Below are positions 27,563 to 38,000 of a stretch of 64,000 bases of DNA, in pieces; positions within the stretch are counted from its first letter, which is position 1, and each line of letters opens with the position of its first letter. Source of the stretch: Paludibacteraceae bacterium (GTDB taxonomy: Bacteria > Bacteroidota > Bacteroidia > Bacteroidales > Paludibacteraceae); the NCBI GenBank assembly GCA_017547145.1, contig JAFYQJ010000010.1, positions 1 through 64,000 of the forward strand, written 5' to 3'. Below the pieces are notes generated by a model that saw only the letters and a program-made list of their open reading frames with translations, did no database searches and was not told the DNA's origin. The position numbers were made by a program, and so were the translations under genes.

Positions 27563-28282
27563 TTATTTGCATACCCCACGTATAGTTCGTCCAGTAGCTC
27601 TGTCTTCTCCATTTAAATATGCATTTGCTGAATTAAAAAAAAGATATGACGCATTACTTGTGTAATAGGATCCAATAGTACTCGACCAATAATAACCTTT
27701 AGAACCTGCATTATATAAGTTTTCATTACGTCGATAGCCAGCTGCAGGTAAGAAAATACTATTACCATTATTTCCTATAACTTTATAACCATTTACCCCT
27801 GTTTTGGTAACCCATTCCCATTTGCATTTGTTTATGAGTTCTTCTATTTCTGTTTTAGTGGGCATACGCCATTTCCCTTTCATTTGTTTGCTAGCAGCAT
27901 CGTCTTCTTTATCAAGTATAGTTTTATTATCAATAGTATCATATTTTATAATGATACCGTTAACATTCCATTTATAAGTTTCCCATGAATAAAATCCATT
28001 TATGTTTGTAGAATCACATCCCCAAGCAAAATAATCTCCGTAATCTTCAGGCGAACTACTTCCTACATTACAAGTTGCCCATTTTACACTCAATCCTAAA
28101 TCTACATAATCATATCCGTTCTCTGTACCTGTTGGTGGAGTTATATTTTCTGTAACTCCATGTAATTTCTCTAATTCTTCTATACGTTTTTCCAAATCTT
28201 CATGGATATTACTACACGAAGAAAATCCTATACACGTAACTGCAAAATAGATTGCAGATAAGATTGAAATTTTTGTTTTCAT
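27563..28282 (-). CDS. FISUMP-type lipoprotein
   Basis: A 239-residue lipoprotein. The signal peptide ends at FSSC (Cys23), and a short coiled stretch LEKRIEELEKLHG follows, as in many Bacteroidales surface proteins. The body matches the major paralogous (FISUMP) domain: YVDLGLSVKWATCNVGSSSP, DYFAWG, KGKWRMPTKTEIEELIN, IFLPAAGYRR and GYYWSSTIG, ending TIRGVCK. It is probably outer-membrane or surface-exposed; the family is often found in adhesin-like or glycan-related contexts. It lies 36 bases after a beta-rich exported protein gene and is likely in its operon. Confidence 0.88.
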   Translation of the reverse strand: MKTKISILSAIYFAVTCIGFSSCSNIHEDLEKRIEELEKLHGVTENITPPTGTENGYDYVDLGLSVKWATCNVGSSSPEDYGDYFAWGCDSTNINGFYSWETYKWNVNGIIIKYDTIDNKTILDKEDDAASKQMKGKWRMPTKTEIEELINKCKWEWVTKTGVNGYKVIGNNGNSIFLPAAGYRRNENLYNAGSKGYYWSSTIGSYYTSNASYLFFNSANAYLNGEDRATGRTIRGVCK

Positions 28283-28318
28283 AGTTTTCTCTTAATTAAA
28301 TTGATTATTTTATAAGTA

Positions 28319-29011
28319 TTAAAATTCTATTCCTATTTTTATTCCTAAATCGTGAAGGCTTGAATAATATTTCTTTGCAGGATTGTAAAATTCATAACAA
28401 AAAGCTGTATTTAAAGCAATTTTTTCTAAATTGAAACGAACTCCTGCAGATGGAGATAAAAAAAGACCTCTGTAGTAACTCAAAACCTCACCTCCAATTC
28501 GGAAATCTAAAAATGGAGTTATTATTGTATTTGTTTTCTTTGAGGGATAAATCCTAAAGTCAATATAAATAGGTAGTTTGTATAAGTAGTAATTGTATTT
28601 TCCTATAATATTTCCTTCATAATCAGTTATAAAACCTTCTCGTTGACAATAATTTAAATCAAATTCAACTCCTCCACCTAAAAAGAAAAAATCAGATAGA
28701 AAAATCCCATGTGTTGTTGATATATCAAAATTGAATATGTTTTCAATTGTTCCTCCAAATGTAATATCTCCAAATCCTTTATAAGAAAGAGAGTTCTTGT
28801 TTCTAGTATCTTCTTTTGTGATACGTTCCACATCAATTAAATTATAAACGAATATATTCCCATCAGATGTTTCTATTTTTAAAGATTCAGTTGGATTTAG
28901 TTCTTTGATATTTCCTTTTATGATAGAACCGTTTTTTAGATAAACCACATCTTTTGCATGTGCCATTACTATCAAAGGAAGCAATGTGAATAATAATAAA
29001 AGTTTTCTCAT
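28319..29011 (-). CDS. Exported beta-rich protein, probable outer-membrane barrel
   Basis: A 230-residue protein. A signal peptide (LLLLFTLLPLIVMAHA) is cleaved before KDVVYLKNG. Residues ~20-65 look like a small beta domain (KNGSIIKGNIKELNPTESLKIETSDG) common in Bacteroidetes exported proteins. From ~75 on, alternating aromatic strands such as FGDITFGGTIENIF, GVEFDLNY, KLPIYIDFRIYP and LGIKIGIEF (ending in Phe) suggest an eight-strand-like barrel. The function is unknown. It is first in an operon with the FISUMP lipoprotein. A palindromic element begins ~56 bases upstream. Confidence 0.7.
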   Translation of the reverse strand: MRKLLLLFTLLPLIVMAHAKDVVYLKNGSIIKGNIKELNPTESLKIETSDGNIFVYNLIDVERITKEDTRNKNSLSYKGFGDITFGGTIENIFNFDISTTHGIFLSDFFFLGGGVEFDLNYCQREGFITDYEGNIIGKYNYYLYKLPIYIDFRIYPSKKTNTIITPFLDFRIGGEVLSYYRGLFLSPSAGVRFNLEKIALNTAFCYEFYNPAKKYYSSLHDLGIKIGIEF

Positions 29012-29067
29012 TTCTATATCCCTAAATTTGTGTCGGGCGCAACTTCTTTAAATCAATATTATTACTT

Positions 29068-29257
29068 AGACATAAAAAAAGCGTGAAACTTAACTGTTTC
29101 CCGCTGTTATTAGGTATTTGGCGTAACCTTGAATATACGAAATAAAGTCAAGCTCACGCCTAAACGTGAGCATTTCAACTCTTATTTCTTCATATTCGTA
29201 AAATCGCCAAATTTCAATAACAGAAGAAACAAAGCAAAATGCTTTTTTTATATGTCT
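29068..29257. repeat. Long imperfect palindromic element, copy 2
   Basis: The ends are AGACATAAAAAAAGC (29068) and GCTTTTTTTATATGTCT (ending 29257), near-perfect complements. Inwards, CTGTTTC...CTGTTATT pairs with AATAACAG..GAAAC, ATTTGGCG (29116) with CGCCAAAT (29208), and GAATATACGAAATAA with TTATTTCTTCATATTC. The apex is GCTCACG (29152-29158) with CGTGAGC (29165-29171). The whole 190 bases could form one long hairpin. It is related to the element at 18831 in its left end, apex and central length. It has no real ORF. Confidence 0.7.
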
Positions 29258-29285
29258 TGCACTTCGTATAGCCGAAGTACAGTGG

Positions 29286-29293
29286 CAAAGGTA
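29286..29293 (-). promoter_or_regulatory. Possible minus-strand -7 box ahead of palindrome copy 2
   Basis: The minus strand reads TACCTTTG, a full match to TAnnTTTG. Transcription from here would run through the palindrome into the gene at 29011, making the palindrome a 5' leader. No -33 TTTG is seen. Confidence 0.4.
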
Positions 29294-29346
29294 AAAAATG
29301 TTTTTGTTTTGTTGTATAGTGTAAACTATATTTTAGTTGTTTTTGT

Positions 29347-29354
29347 TATCTTTG
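29347..29354 (+). promoter_or_regulatory. -7 box of the pyruvate:ferredoxin oxidoreductase gene
   Basis: TATCTTTG, an exact -7 match, 40 bases before the ATG at 29395. The upstream A/T-rich stretch lacks a clear TTTG -33 element. Confidence 0.55.
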
Positions 29355-29394
29355 CGTGAATTTTAGTACACAATTTTTAAAAATAAATACTACA

Positions 29395-32300
29395 ATGGCA
29401 AAAGAAAAAAAGTTTATTACTTGTGATGGAAATCAAGCTGCCGCACATATCTCGTATATGTTTTCGGAAGTAGCAGCTATCTATCCAATCACGCCATCGT
29501 CTACAATGGCAGAGTATGTTGACGAGTGGGCTGCTCAAGGTCGCAAAAATATTTTTGGCGAAACAGTCCTTGTACAAGAAATGCAATCGGAAGGTGGAGC
29601 TGCAGGTGCGGTGCATGGCTCATTGCAAGCTGGTGCATTGACAACTACTTATACAGCTTCGCAAGGTTTGTTGTTGATGATACCTAATATGTACAAAATA
29701 GCAGGAGAGTTTCTACCTTGCGTATTTCATGTATCTGCTCGTACATTAGCATCGCATGCACTTTGTATTTTTGGTGATCATCAAGACGTTATGTCAACTC
29801 GCCAAACAGGTTTTGCAATGTTGGCAGAGGGGTCAGTGCAAGAGGTTATGGATTTGTCTGGTGTTGCTCATTTAGCAACTATCAAATCGAGAGTTCCATT
29901 TTTGAACTTCTTTGATGGATTCCGTACTTCGCACGAAATTCAAAAAATTGAAATGCTTGAAAACGAAGATTTAGCTCCGCTTATCGACCAACAAGCATTA
30001 GCAGAATTCCGTCAACGTGCATTGTCGCCAGAGCATCCAGTTGCTCGTGGTATGGCAGAAAACCCTGATACATTCTTTGCTCATCGTGAGTCATGCAATT
30101 TCTATTACGATGCAGTGCCTGCAATTGTAGAAGAATATATGGATAAAATTTCTGAAATCACAGGACGTAAATACGGATTGTTTAATTACTATGGAGCAGA
30201 AGATGCGGAACGCGTAATTATATTGATGGGTTCGGCAACAGAAGCTGCTCGCGAAGCTATTGATTATTTAGTAGCGAAAGGCGAAAAAGTAGGTATGGTT
30301 TCAGTACACTTGTATCGTCCATTTTCGGCAAAACATTTCTTGGCAGCTGTTCCTGCTACAGCAAAACGTATTGCTGTACTTGACAGAACAAAAGAGCCAG
30401 GAGCTAATGGTGAACCTCTTTATCTTGATGTAAAAGAGTGTTTCTATGGAAAAGAAAATGCTCCTCTTATTGTTGGTGGTCGTTATGGATTAGGTTCTAA
30501 TGATACAACTCCTGCACAAATAATTTCAGTATATGAAAACTTGGCTTTACCACAACCAAAAGATCATTTTACTTTAGGAATTGTAGATGATGTAACATTT
30601 ACATCATTACCTAAAAAAGAAGAAATTGCTCTTGGTGGCGAAGGAATGTTCGAAGCAAAATTCTATGGACTTGGAGCTGATGGAACAGTTGGTGCAAACA
30701 AAAACTCTGTAAAAATTATTGGAGATAATACAAACAAACATTGTCAAGCATATTTCTCTTACGATTCTAAAAAATCAGGAGGATTTACTTGCTCGCACTT
30801 ACGTTTTGGTGATACTCCAATTCGTTCAACTTATTTGGTAAACACACCTAATTTTGTGGCTTGCCACGTACAAGCATATTTGCGAATGTACGATGTAACA
30901 CGTGGTTTGCAAGAAAATGGAACTTTCTTGTTGAATACAATTTGGGAAGGCGATGAATTAGCTCAAAACTTACCAAATAATGTTAAACGTTATTTCGCAC
31001 AAAAAAACATAAAAGTTTATTATATCAATGCTACCAAAATAGCACAAGAGATTGGATTAGGAAATCGTACAAATACTATTTTACAAAGTGCATTTTTCCG
31101 TATTACAGGCGTTATCCCTGTTGATTTGGCAATAGAACAAATGAAAAAATTCATTGTGAAATCATATGGAAAGAAAGGTGAAGATGTTGTAAATAAAAAC
31201 TATGCTGCTGTTGATCGTGGTGATGAATATAAGGAATTGGTAGTTGATAAAGCATGGGCAAATTTGGCAGACGACGAGGTAGTTGCAAATAACGATCCTG
31301 CATTTATCAACGAAGTAGTTCGTCCTATAAATGCACAAAATGGTGATTTGCTCCCAGTTTCTGCATTTAAAGGTATAGAAGACGGAACTTGGCCTCAAGG
31401 AACTTCTGCTTACGAAAAACGTGGTGTTGCTCCATTTGTGCCAACATGGGCTGCAGAAAATTGTATTCAATGTAATAAGTGTGCTTTTGTTTGTCCTCAT
31501 GCTTGTATTCGTCCATTTGTACTTGACGAAAATGAAGTGAAAGGTTTAGAAGCAACAACATTAGAAATGAAAGCTCCTGCTGCAATGAAGGGTATGCATT
31601 TCCGTATTCAAGTTGGAGTGATGGATTGTTTAGGTTGTGGTAATTGTGTTGATGTATGTCCTGGTAATCCAAAAGCTGGTGGTCCAGCATTAAAAATGGT
31701 TCCATTGGAAGGTGAATTGGCAGAAGCAGCTAATTGGGATTATTGCGTTAAAAATGTTAAGAGCAAACAAGATTTAGTAGATATTAAATCTAATCCTAAA
31801 AATTCACAATTTGCTACTCCTTTGTTTGAATTCTCTGGTGCATGTTCTGGTTGTGGTGAAACTCCTTATGTTAAGTTGATTTCACAATTGTATGGCGATA
31901 GAGAAATCGTAGCAAACGCAACAGGTTGTTCGTCAATTTACTCTGGTTCAATACCATCAACTCCATATACAACAAACGAAAAAGGACAAGGACCTGCTTG
32001 GGCAAACTCTTTGTTCGAAGATTTCTGTGAATTTGGATTGGGTATGACATTGGCCAACAAAAAGATGAAAGCACGTTTAACAGATTTGATGACAAAAGCA
32101 CAAACATGTACTTGTTGTTCAGATGAATTGAAAGCGTTGATGAACGAGTGGGTAGAAAAACAAGAAGATGCTGATGCAACTAAATTGTTAGCTCCTCAAA
32201 TCGTTGAAGCTTGTAAGTCATGCGAATGTGATACATGTAAAGCAATTTTAGAATTAAGTCATTTCTTGGTAAAACGTTCGCAATGGATTATTGGTGGTGA

Positions 32301-32931
32301 TGGCGCTTCTTACGATATTGGTTATGGTGGTTTAGATCATGTAATTGCTTCGGGTGAAGATGTAAATATCCTTGTACTTGATACAGAAGTTTACTCTAAT
32401 ACTGGTGGACAATCATCTAAAGCTACACCTCTTGGAGCAATTGCTAAATTTGCAGCATCAGGAAAACGTATTCGTAAAAAAGACCTTGGTATGATTGCTA
32501 CAACTTACGGGTATGTATATGTTGCTCAAATAGCTATGGGAGCTGATCCTGCTCAATGCTTGAAAGCAATTCGTGAAGCTGAAGCTTATCCAGGTCCATC
32601 GCTTATTATTGCTTATGCTCCTTGTATTAATCACGGATTGAAAAAGGGTATGGGCAAAGCTCAAGCCGAAGAAGCTGCTGCTGTTGCATGTGGTTATTGG
32701 CAATTATGGCGTTACAACCCAACTTTAGAAGAAGAAGGTAAAAATCCATTTACACTCGATTCTAAAGAGCCAAATTGGGATAACTTCCAAGAGTTTTTGA
32801 AAGGTGAAGTTCGTTTCTCTTCTGTAATGAAACAATATCCACAAGAGGCAGAAGCGTTGTTTACAGCATGCGAAGAAATGGCTAAAAAACGTTATCAAAG
32901 TTATATTCGCATGAGCAAAATGGAATTCTAA
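29395..32931 (+). CDS. nifJ: Pyruvate:ferredoxin (flavodoxin) oxidoreductase
   Basis: A single-chain, 1178-residue enzyme that oxidises pyruvate to acetyl-CoA and CO2 and reduces ferredoxin. Domains in order: the N-terminal pyrimidine-binding domain (AAAHISYMFSEVAAIYPITPSS), the transketolase C-like domain (~260-400), the gamma domain (~410-630), two 4Fe-4S clusters CIQCNKCAFVCPHAC and CLGCGNCVDVCPGNP (~680-760), then the TPP domain with SGACSGCGETPYVKL and the GDGASYDIGYGGLDHV motif. The ATG at 29395 lies after the promoter box and gives the family start MAKEKKFITCDGNQAA. It is a single-gene unit, oxygen-sensitive, and indicates anaerobic metabolism feeding pta-ackA. Confidence 0.98.
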   Translation: MAKEKKFITCDGNQAAAHISYMFSEVAAIYPITPSSTMAEYVDEWAAQGRKNIFGETVLVQEMQSEGGAAGAVHGSLQAGALTTTYTASQGLLLMIPNMYKIAGEFLPCVFHVSARTLASHALCIFGDHQDVMSTRQTGFAMLAEGSVQEVMDLSGVAHLATIKSRVPFLNFFDGFRTSHEIQKIEMLENEDLAPLIDQQALAEFRQRALSPEHPVARGMAENPDTFFAHRESCNFYYDAVPAIVEEYMDKISEITGRKYGLFNYYGAEDAERVIILMGSATEAAREAIDYLVAKGEKVGMVSVHLYRPFSAKHFLAAVPATAKRIAVLDRTKEPGANGEPLYLDVKECFYGKENAPLIVGGRYGLGSNDTTPAQIISVYENLALPQPKDHFTLGIVDDVTFTSLPKKEEIALGGEGMFEAKFYGLGADGTVGANKNSVKIIGDNTNKHCQAYFSYDSKKSGGFTCSHLRFGDTPIRSTYLVNTPNFVACHVQAYLRMYDVTRGLQENGTFLLNTIWEGDELAQNLPNNVKRYFAQKNIKVYYINATKIAQEIGLGNRTNTILQSAFFRITGVIPVDLAIEQMKKFIVKSYGKKGEDVVNKNYAAVDRGDEYKELVVDKAWANLADDEVVANNDPAFINEVVRPINAQNGDLLPVSAFKGIEDGTWPQGTSAYEKRGVAPFVPTWAAENCIQCNKCAFVCPHACIRPFVLDENEVKGLEATTLEMKAPAAMKGMHFRIQVGVMDCLGCGNCVDVCPGNPKAGGPALKMVPLEGELAEAANWDYCVKNVKSKQDLVDIKSNPKNSQFATPLFEFSGACSGCGETPYVKLISQLYGDREIVANATGCSSIYSGSIPSTPYTTNEKGQGPAWANSLFEDFCEFGLGMTLANKKMKARLTDLMTKAQTCTCCSDELKALMNEWVEKQEDADATKLLAPQIVEACKSCECDTCKAILELSHFLVKRSQWIIGGDGASYDIGYGGLDHVIASGEDVNILVLDTEVYSNTGGQSSKATPLGAIAKFAASGKRIRKKDLGMIATTYGYVYVAQIAMGADPAQCLKAIREAEAYPGPSLIIAYAPCINHGLKKGMGKAQAEEAAAVACGYWQLWRYNPTLEEEGKNPFTLDSKEPNWDNFQEFLKGEVRFSSVMKQYPQEAEALFTACEEMAKKRYQSYIRMSKMEF

Positions 32932-32946
32932 AATTCTAGATACAAG

Positions 32947-32979
32947 AAAAAAGCCGAAATTTAAATTTCGGCTTTTTTT
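32947..32979. terminator. Bidirectional terminator
   Basis: AAAAAAGCCGAAATTT (32947-32962) and AAATTTCGGCTTTTTT (32963-32978) form a 16-base perfect palindrome with an A-run and a T-run. It separates the oxidoreductase gene from the convergent esterase gene. Confidence 0.93.
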
Positions 32980-32994
32980 ATTTTGTGAAAGAAT

Positions 32995-35067
32995 TTAATT
33001 TTCGGATTTTTCGGCTCTGAATGTTGATGCTGGAAATCCTGAATCGTTTACTAAGTTAGCACGTGTATATGGTTGCCATGCATACCGAACAAATTTAGGC
33101 TTTTTAACCTTTTTCGATTTTACTTTTACTTTATTTCTACTTATAATAGCTTCGGCAGGGTAGAAGATACCGTTTTCTCCTGCTAACTCAAAAGTACGCA
33201 AAGGAGCATTATCCGATGTATGTAAATTCTCGTCGTATTCGAAAGAAATTATAACTTCCGAGTTAGAAAATTTAGCTTCTTTAAATAAAGGTCCAGAAGG
33301 AGTTATTTTTTTGTATTTATAGGTTTTGTTTAATGCCCAAGCTGCTAATCGGTCGCCAACTTCTTTCTTTTGTCGGGGATGAACGTCGAGAGAGTCTCCA
33401 CAATCTGTACAAACTGCCATTCCTGTAAATGGAATTTCGTTTAATAATAGACGTTGACTATTGCGAAACCATGTCCACGAAGGGCGATTTAAACTTGATA
33501 ATTGAACATAGTAAAATGGCATTTCATCGTTCCCCCAATTGTTACGCCAACTATCAACAAGCATCTTAAATAGTTTAGTATGTGATTCATGATTGTGAGC
33601 ATTAGATTCTCCTTGATACCAAATAACACCTTTGATAGGGAATTTCTCAAGCGGAGCAATTGCCGATTCGTATAAATAGCAAGGGTGGTAAGGATGACGT
33701 TGTAGTTTGTCATCTGTCTTTTTTATGTTTAGAGCTGCTCTTTCGCGTACCCAATCTTGAATGAAATCATTGTTCGACCAATTTCTTAAAAGAGCAGGGA
33801 AATGTTCCTCAATAGTTCGTCTATCAATCCACGATTCAATAGGTGAACCTCCAACTGCATTACAAATCAATCCAATAGGCACGTTTAAACTATCGTGTAG
33901 GACTTTTCCGAAATAGTATGCCACGGCCGAGAAATTTTGAGCTGAAGTTGATTGGCAAATTTCCCAAGTATTTTTAGCAAAATATTTCAATTGATTGATA
34001 GAGTCTAAAGCGGCTGCATCCCATTCGTTAATGTCGGTGTGCCAACGTGCTTTCATATTGAAGAAACGAATGTTTGGATTCATAGCATTTGCAATTTCGT
34101 TTTCAGAATTAATACTTCTGCTTAATTGAAATTCCATATTCGATTGTCCAGAACAAAGCCAAACTTCGCCTGCTAAAACATTTTTAAAAATCAACGTTTT
34201 TTTCGAAGTAGCTATTTTTAAAGTATAATTTTCGGATGCTTTTAATGGTTTTAATGTTATGCTCCATTTTCCGTTTGTAGCTGTGGTGGTTTTTTGTCGC
34301 TGATTTGCAATTTCTACTGTTACTTTTTCGTTAGCATTAGCAATACCACTTATTGTAATAGGTTGGTTGTATTGTAAAATCATATTGTCAGAATAAATAT
34401 CAGACATCTTTAATCCTCCAAAATTGCCTGTTATGTTTTGATAAACAATTTTTGCTAATATTTCAGCACCAGCTTCATTAGGGTGTAATGCATCGGGAAA
34501 AAGATTTGGTAATGGTAATAGAGGTTCGTAAAAATCAATTAATTGAACATCTTTATAATTTTTTGTGATAGTTAGTATCGCTTCTTGAATTTCATCATGC
34601 CAAACTCTTGTTCCTGAATCAAAGCGATGATGTTGATGTCCAATGGGTGTCATTTTCGCAATAAGAATACGACATTTTTTGTTTATAGCACGAAACGTGT
34701 CAAGCAATGCATAATAATCGTTGATGAATTCGTCGCGATAATTTGGCCAATTACGAGGGTCAGTGTCGTTGATGCCTAAATGTATAACAACAATGTCTGG
34801 TTTAAAATCAATTGCTTTTTTATACTCTATTTGGGTGTTGTATGGTCTATGACCTTTTCGTAAAAGGGTTGCTCCTGACTTTCCAAAGTTGCCTACTTCA
34901 TATTTTTCGCCTAGCATGCGTTGTAGTTGTGCGGGATATGAGTCATGTTCTCTATTGCTGATACACATTCCGTAGGTGATACTATTACCTACACAAGCAA
35001 CTTTAGTTACGCTTTCGGTATTTAAACAAAATAAAGTTGCAATTACTAATAAGATGATTTTTTTCAT
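32995..35067 (-). CDS. Two-domain SGNH esterase plus sialate O-acetylesterase-like protein
   Basis: An exported 690-residue protein. A signal peptide lies at ~1-18. Residues ~22-215 form an SGNH/GDSL hydrolase: CVGNSITYGM (nucleophile Ser), GKSGATLL, HLGINDTD and the catalytic DALHPNEAG. Residues ~220-690 form a sialate O-acetylesterase-type domain: VWLCSGQSNMEFQ (second nucleophile), CNAVGGSPIESW, WYQGESNAHN and a C-terminal beta region. Two esterase active sites in one chain suggest deacetylation of host or dietary glycans in the periplasm or at the surface. The stop is 3 bases from dnaE, in the same direction, an unexpected operon partner. Confidence 0.9.
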   Translation of the reverse strand: MKKIILLVIATLFCLNTESVTKVACVGNSITYGMCISNREHDSYPAQLQRMLGEKYEVGNFGKSGATLLRKGHRPYNTQIEYKKAIDFKPDIVVIHLGINDTDPRNWPNYRDEFINDYYALLDTFRAINKKCRILIAKMTPIGHQHHRFDSGTRVWHDEIQEAILTITKNYKDVQLIDFYEPLLPLPNLFPDALHPNEAGAEILAKIVYQNITGNFGGLKMSDIYSDNMILQYNQPITISGIANANEKVTVEIANQRQKTTTATNGKWSITLKPLKASENYTLKIATSKKTLIFKNVLAGEVWLCSGQSNMEFQLSRSINSENEIANAMNPNIRFFNMKARWHTDINEWDAAALDSINQLKYFAKNTWEICQSTSAQNFSAVAYYFGKVLHDSLNVPIGLICNAVGGSPIESWIDRRTIEEHFPALLRNWSNNDFIQDWVRERAALNIKKTDDKLQRHPYHPCYLYESAIAPLEKFPIKGVIWYQGESNAHNHESHTKLFKMLVDSWRNNWGNDEMPFYYVQLSSLNRPSWTWFRNSQRLLLNEIPFTGMAVCTDCGDSLDVHPRQKKEVGDRLAAWALNKTYKYKKITPSGPLFKEAKFSNSEVIISFEYDENLHTSDNAPLRTFELAGENGIFYPAEAIISRNKVKVKSKKVKKPKFVRYAWQPYTRANLVNDSGFPASTFRAEKSEN

Positions 35068-35070
35068 AGG

Positions 35071-38000
35071 TTAAAATTTTTTATTGCATTCAAATGATAA
35101 GTTTTCTATTTCTTCTATTGTTTCTATAAAATGTTCGTCAAGTTTAATTTTTTTCTTGGAACGTAAAGTGATAGTTTTTTTTAGGAATGGGTCTTTTATT
35201 TCAAAAAATAATGACACATCTCCTTTTTTCTCACTAACTATTGATTTCAGTATGTTTGCTGAAAGTTGATTAATGTCATTAGCATTAGTTTTAATTACAA
35301 TATTTGTAATTAGTTTTTCGTAGACATCATCAAGTAGTTGTATCTCTGTAATTTTTGTTTCCCATTCTTTTGGTTGTGAGTCATCCTTTTTCGCAAATTT
35401 CCAATCTGCTCCACGCTCTTGCAATTTCCCTTTTATCAATAAGAAAAAGTCTTTTTTTAGAAATTTCCCAAAATCAGCATAATCTTTTCCAAACAATGGA
35501 AATTCATAGGCTGCAGAGTAATCTTCTAATGTAAGGATACCAAAATTTTGGTCGCGTTTAGTTTTCCCTTCTCGTGTGGCAATTACCATACCTCCAACTG
35601 TAAATTCATAATTTTGCTGTCCGTTTTTTAATTCTTGCAATTTGGCTAAAGATGTACATCCGTAGTTTAGAGGTATTTTGTATCTATCAAGTGGGTGCGA
35701 TGATAAAAAGATACCAATAAGTTCTTTCTCCTTATTTAGTTTCTCTAGCAGTGACATCTCTTCTGCTTTTGGTATTTCGGGTTTTGCAATTTCTATATCT
35801 TCAAAATCACCAAAAAGAGAATTTTGATTTTGCTGTTTATCTTGTTTATAACGGTTGCCATAATTTATTAGGGAATCGATTACAAGTTCACTTTTTTTGT
35901 TTATTGTAAAAAATTGTTCGCGTACAATATCTTTTTGTGCATCAAAACATCCAGCATATGCCATGCTTTCAATAGCTTTACGATTGCATGCACTTAAATT
36001 AACTCGTTCTACGAAGTCGAAAATATTTTTGTAAGCACCATTATTGTTTCGCTCATCTACTATAGCTTCTACTGCACCTTCACCTACACCTTTGATACCG
36101 CCAAGTCCAAAGCGGATTTCGTGTGCTTTGTTTACGGTAAAATTTAGTTCAGATTCGTTAATGTCTGGACCTTTAACTGCAAGTCGCATCGATTTGCATT
36201 CGTCCATAAGCTTTGTTACTTCTTTTATGTCGTCTTTACTTCGTGTTAGGCAAGCAGCCATAAATTGAGCAGGGTAGTTGGCTTTAAGGTATGCAGTTCG
36301 GTAGGCTACCCATGCATAACATGCAGAGTGTGATTTATTGAATGCATACGAAGCAAACTTTTCCCAATCGCCCCAAATCTTATTCAAAACTTCAGGGTTG
36401 TGTCCGTTCTTTTTACCACCTTCAATAAATTTAGGTTTTAAGTCGTCAAGCATGGCTTTAATTTTTTTACCCATAGCTTTACGTAGAGAGTCAGCTTGCC
36501 CACGAGTAAACCCTGCTAACAAACGACTTAATAACATCACTTGCTCTTGGTAAACGGTAACTCCGTATGTGTCTTTTAAGTATTTCTCCATGATAGGAAT
36601 GTCGTATTCTATGGGCTCTATTCCATGTTTACGGCGAATAAATTGTGGAATGTAATCCATCGGTCCCGGACGGTACAAAGCATTCATAGCAATCAAGTCG
36701 TCGATACGGCTTGGTTGTAATTCCCGTAAATATTTTTTCATTCCTGGCGATTCAAATTGGAAAATACCAGTTGTTTGCCCATTGCAGAAGAGCTTGTATG
36801 TTTTCTCATCATCGAGGGGGATAGCATCCATATCAATTTCTTTCCCTAACGATTTTTTTATGTTTGATAAAGTCTCTTTTATAATAGACAAAGTTTTAAG
36901 ACCAAGGAAGTCCATTTTTATCAATCCTACCGACTCTACTGCATGTCCATCGTATTGGGTTACCACAACACGAGATTTTGTTTCACGATCTTCAATTGTA
37001 CATATTGGAGCAAAATTTGTTAAATCGTCGGCACCGATAATAACACCACAAGCATGGATACCTATTTGTCGGTTGGTATTTTCTAATTCGCTCGCGTAAG
37101 TAAGCATTGACGATATATTCTCGTCATCGCCATTAATGTAATTTTTAAGTTCTGGAATGTATTTGTAACAGTTTTTAAGATTTACTTTAGGAGTTTTACC
37201 TTTTTCGTCTTTTATGTTGTCAGGAAATTTGTCAGGAATATATGTTTTTATTTCGTTTACTTTGCTTAGCGGCACTTTTTGAACACGTCCTACATCAGCA
37301 ATTGACGATTTTGCTGCCATAGTGCCGTAAGTAATAATGTGTGCAACTTTGTCGTGTCCATATTTATTGGTAACCCAGTCGAGTACTGCTCCTCGTCCGT
37401 CATCATCGAAATCGATATCAATATCAGGCAATGATATACGGTCGGGATTTAAAAAACGTTCAAACAGCAAGTCGTATTGTAGAGGGTCAATGTCGGTGAT
37501 TCGTAGACAATAGGCAACAACCGAACCTGCAGCCGAACCACGACCCGGACCCACAGAAACTCCTAACTCCTCGCGTGCTGCACGAATGTAATCTTGTACT
37601 ATTAGAAAATAGCCTGGGAAACCCATTGTTTTCATAATATGAAGCTCGAAAATAATACGTTCTCGTTGCTCGTTGGTCAATGTCTCTCCATAACGCTTTT
37701 TTGCTCCTTCCCAAGCAAGTTTTGCTAAATAGTCGGCTTCTAATTTTATACGATAAAGTTTGTCGTATCCACCAAGTTTTTTTATTTTATCTTCTGCCTG
37801 TTCTTGTGAAAGTACAACTTCACCATTTTCGTTACGAGTAAATTCGTCGAATAAATCTTGTTGAGAGTATTTTTGTCGATATTCTTCTTCGGTAGCAAAT
37901 TCGGTAGGAATATCAAATTTTGGCATTATAGGATCGCTATCAATACTGTAGTGTTCTACTTTTTCGACAATTTCTTGCGTATTGATCAATGCTTCTGGTA

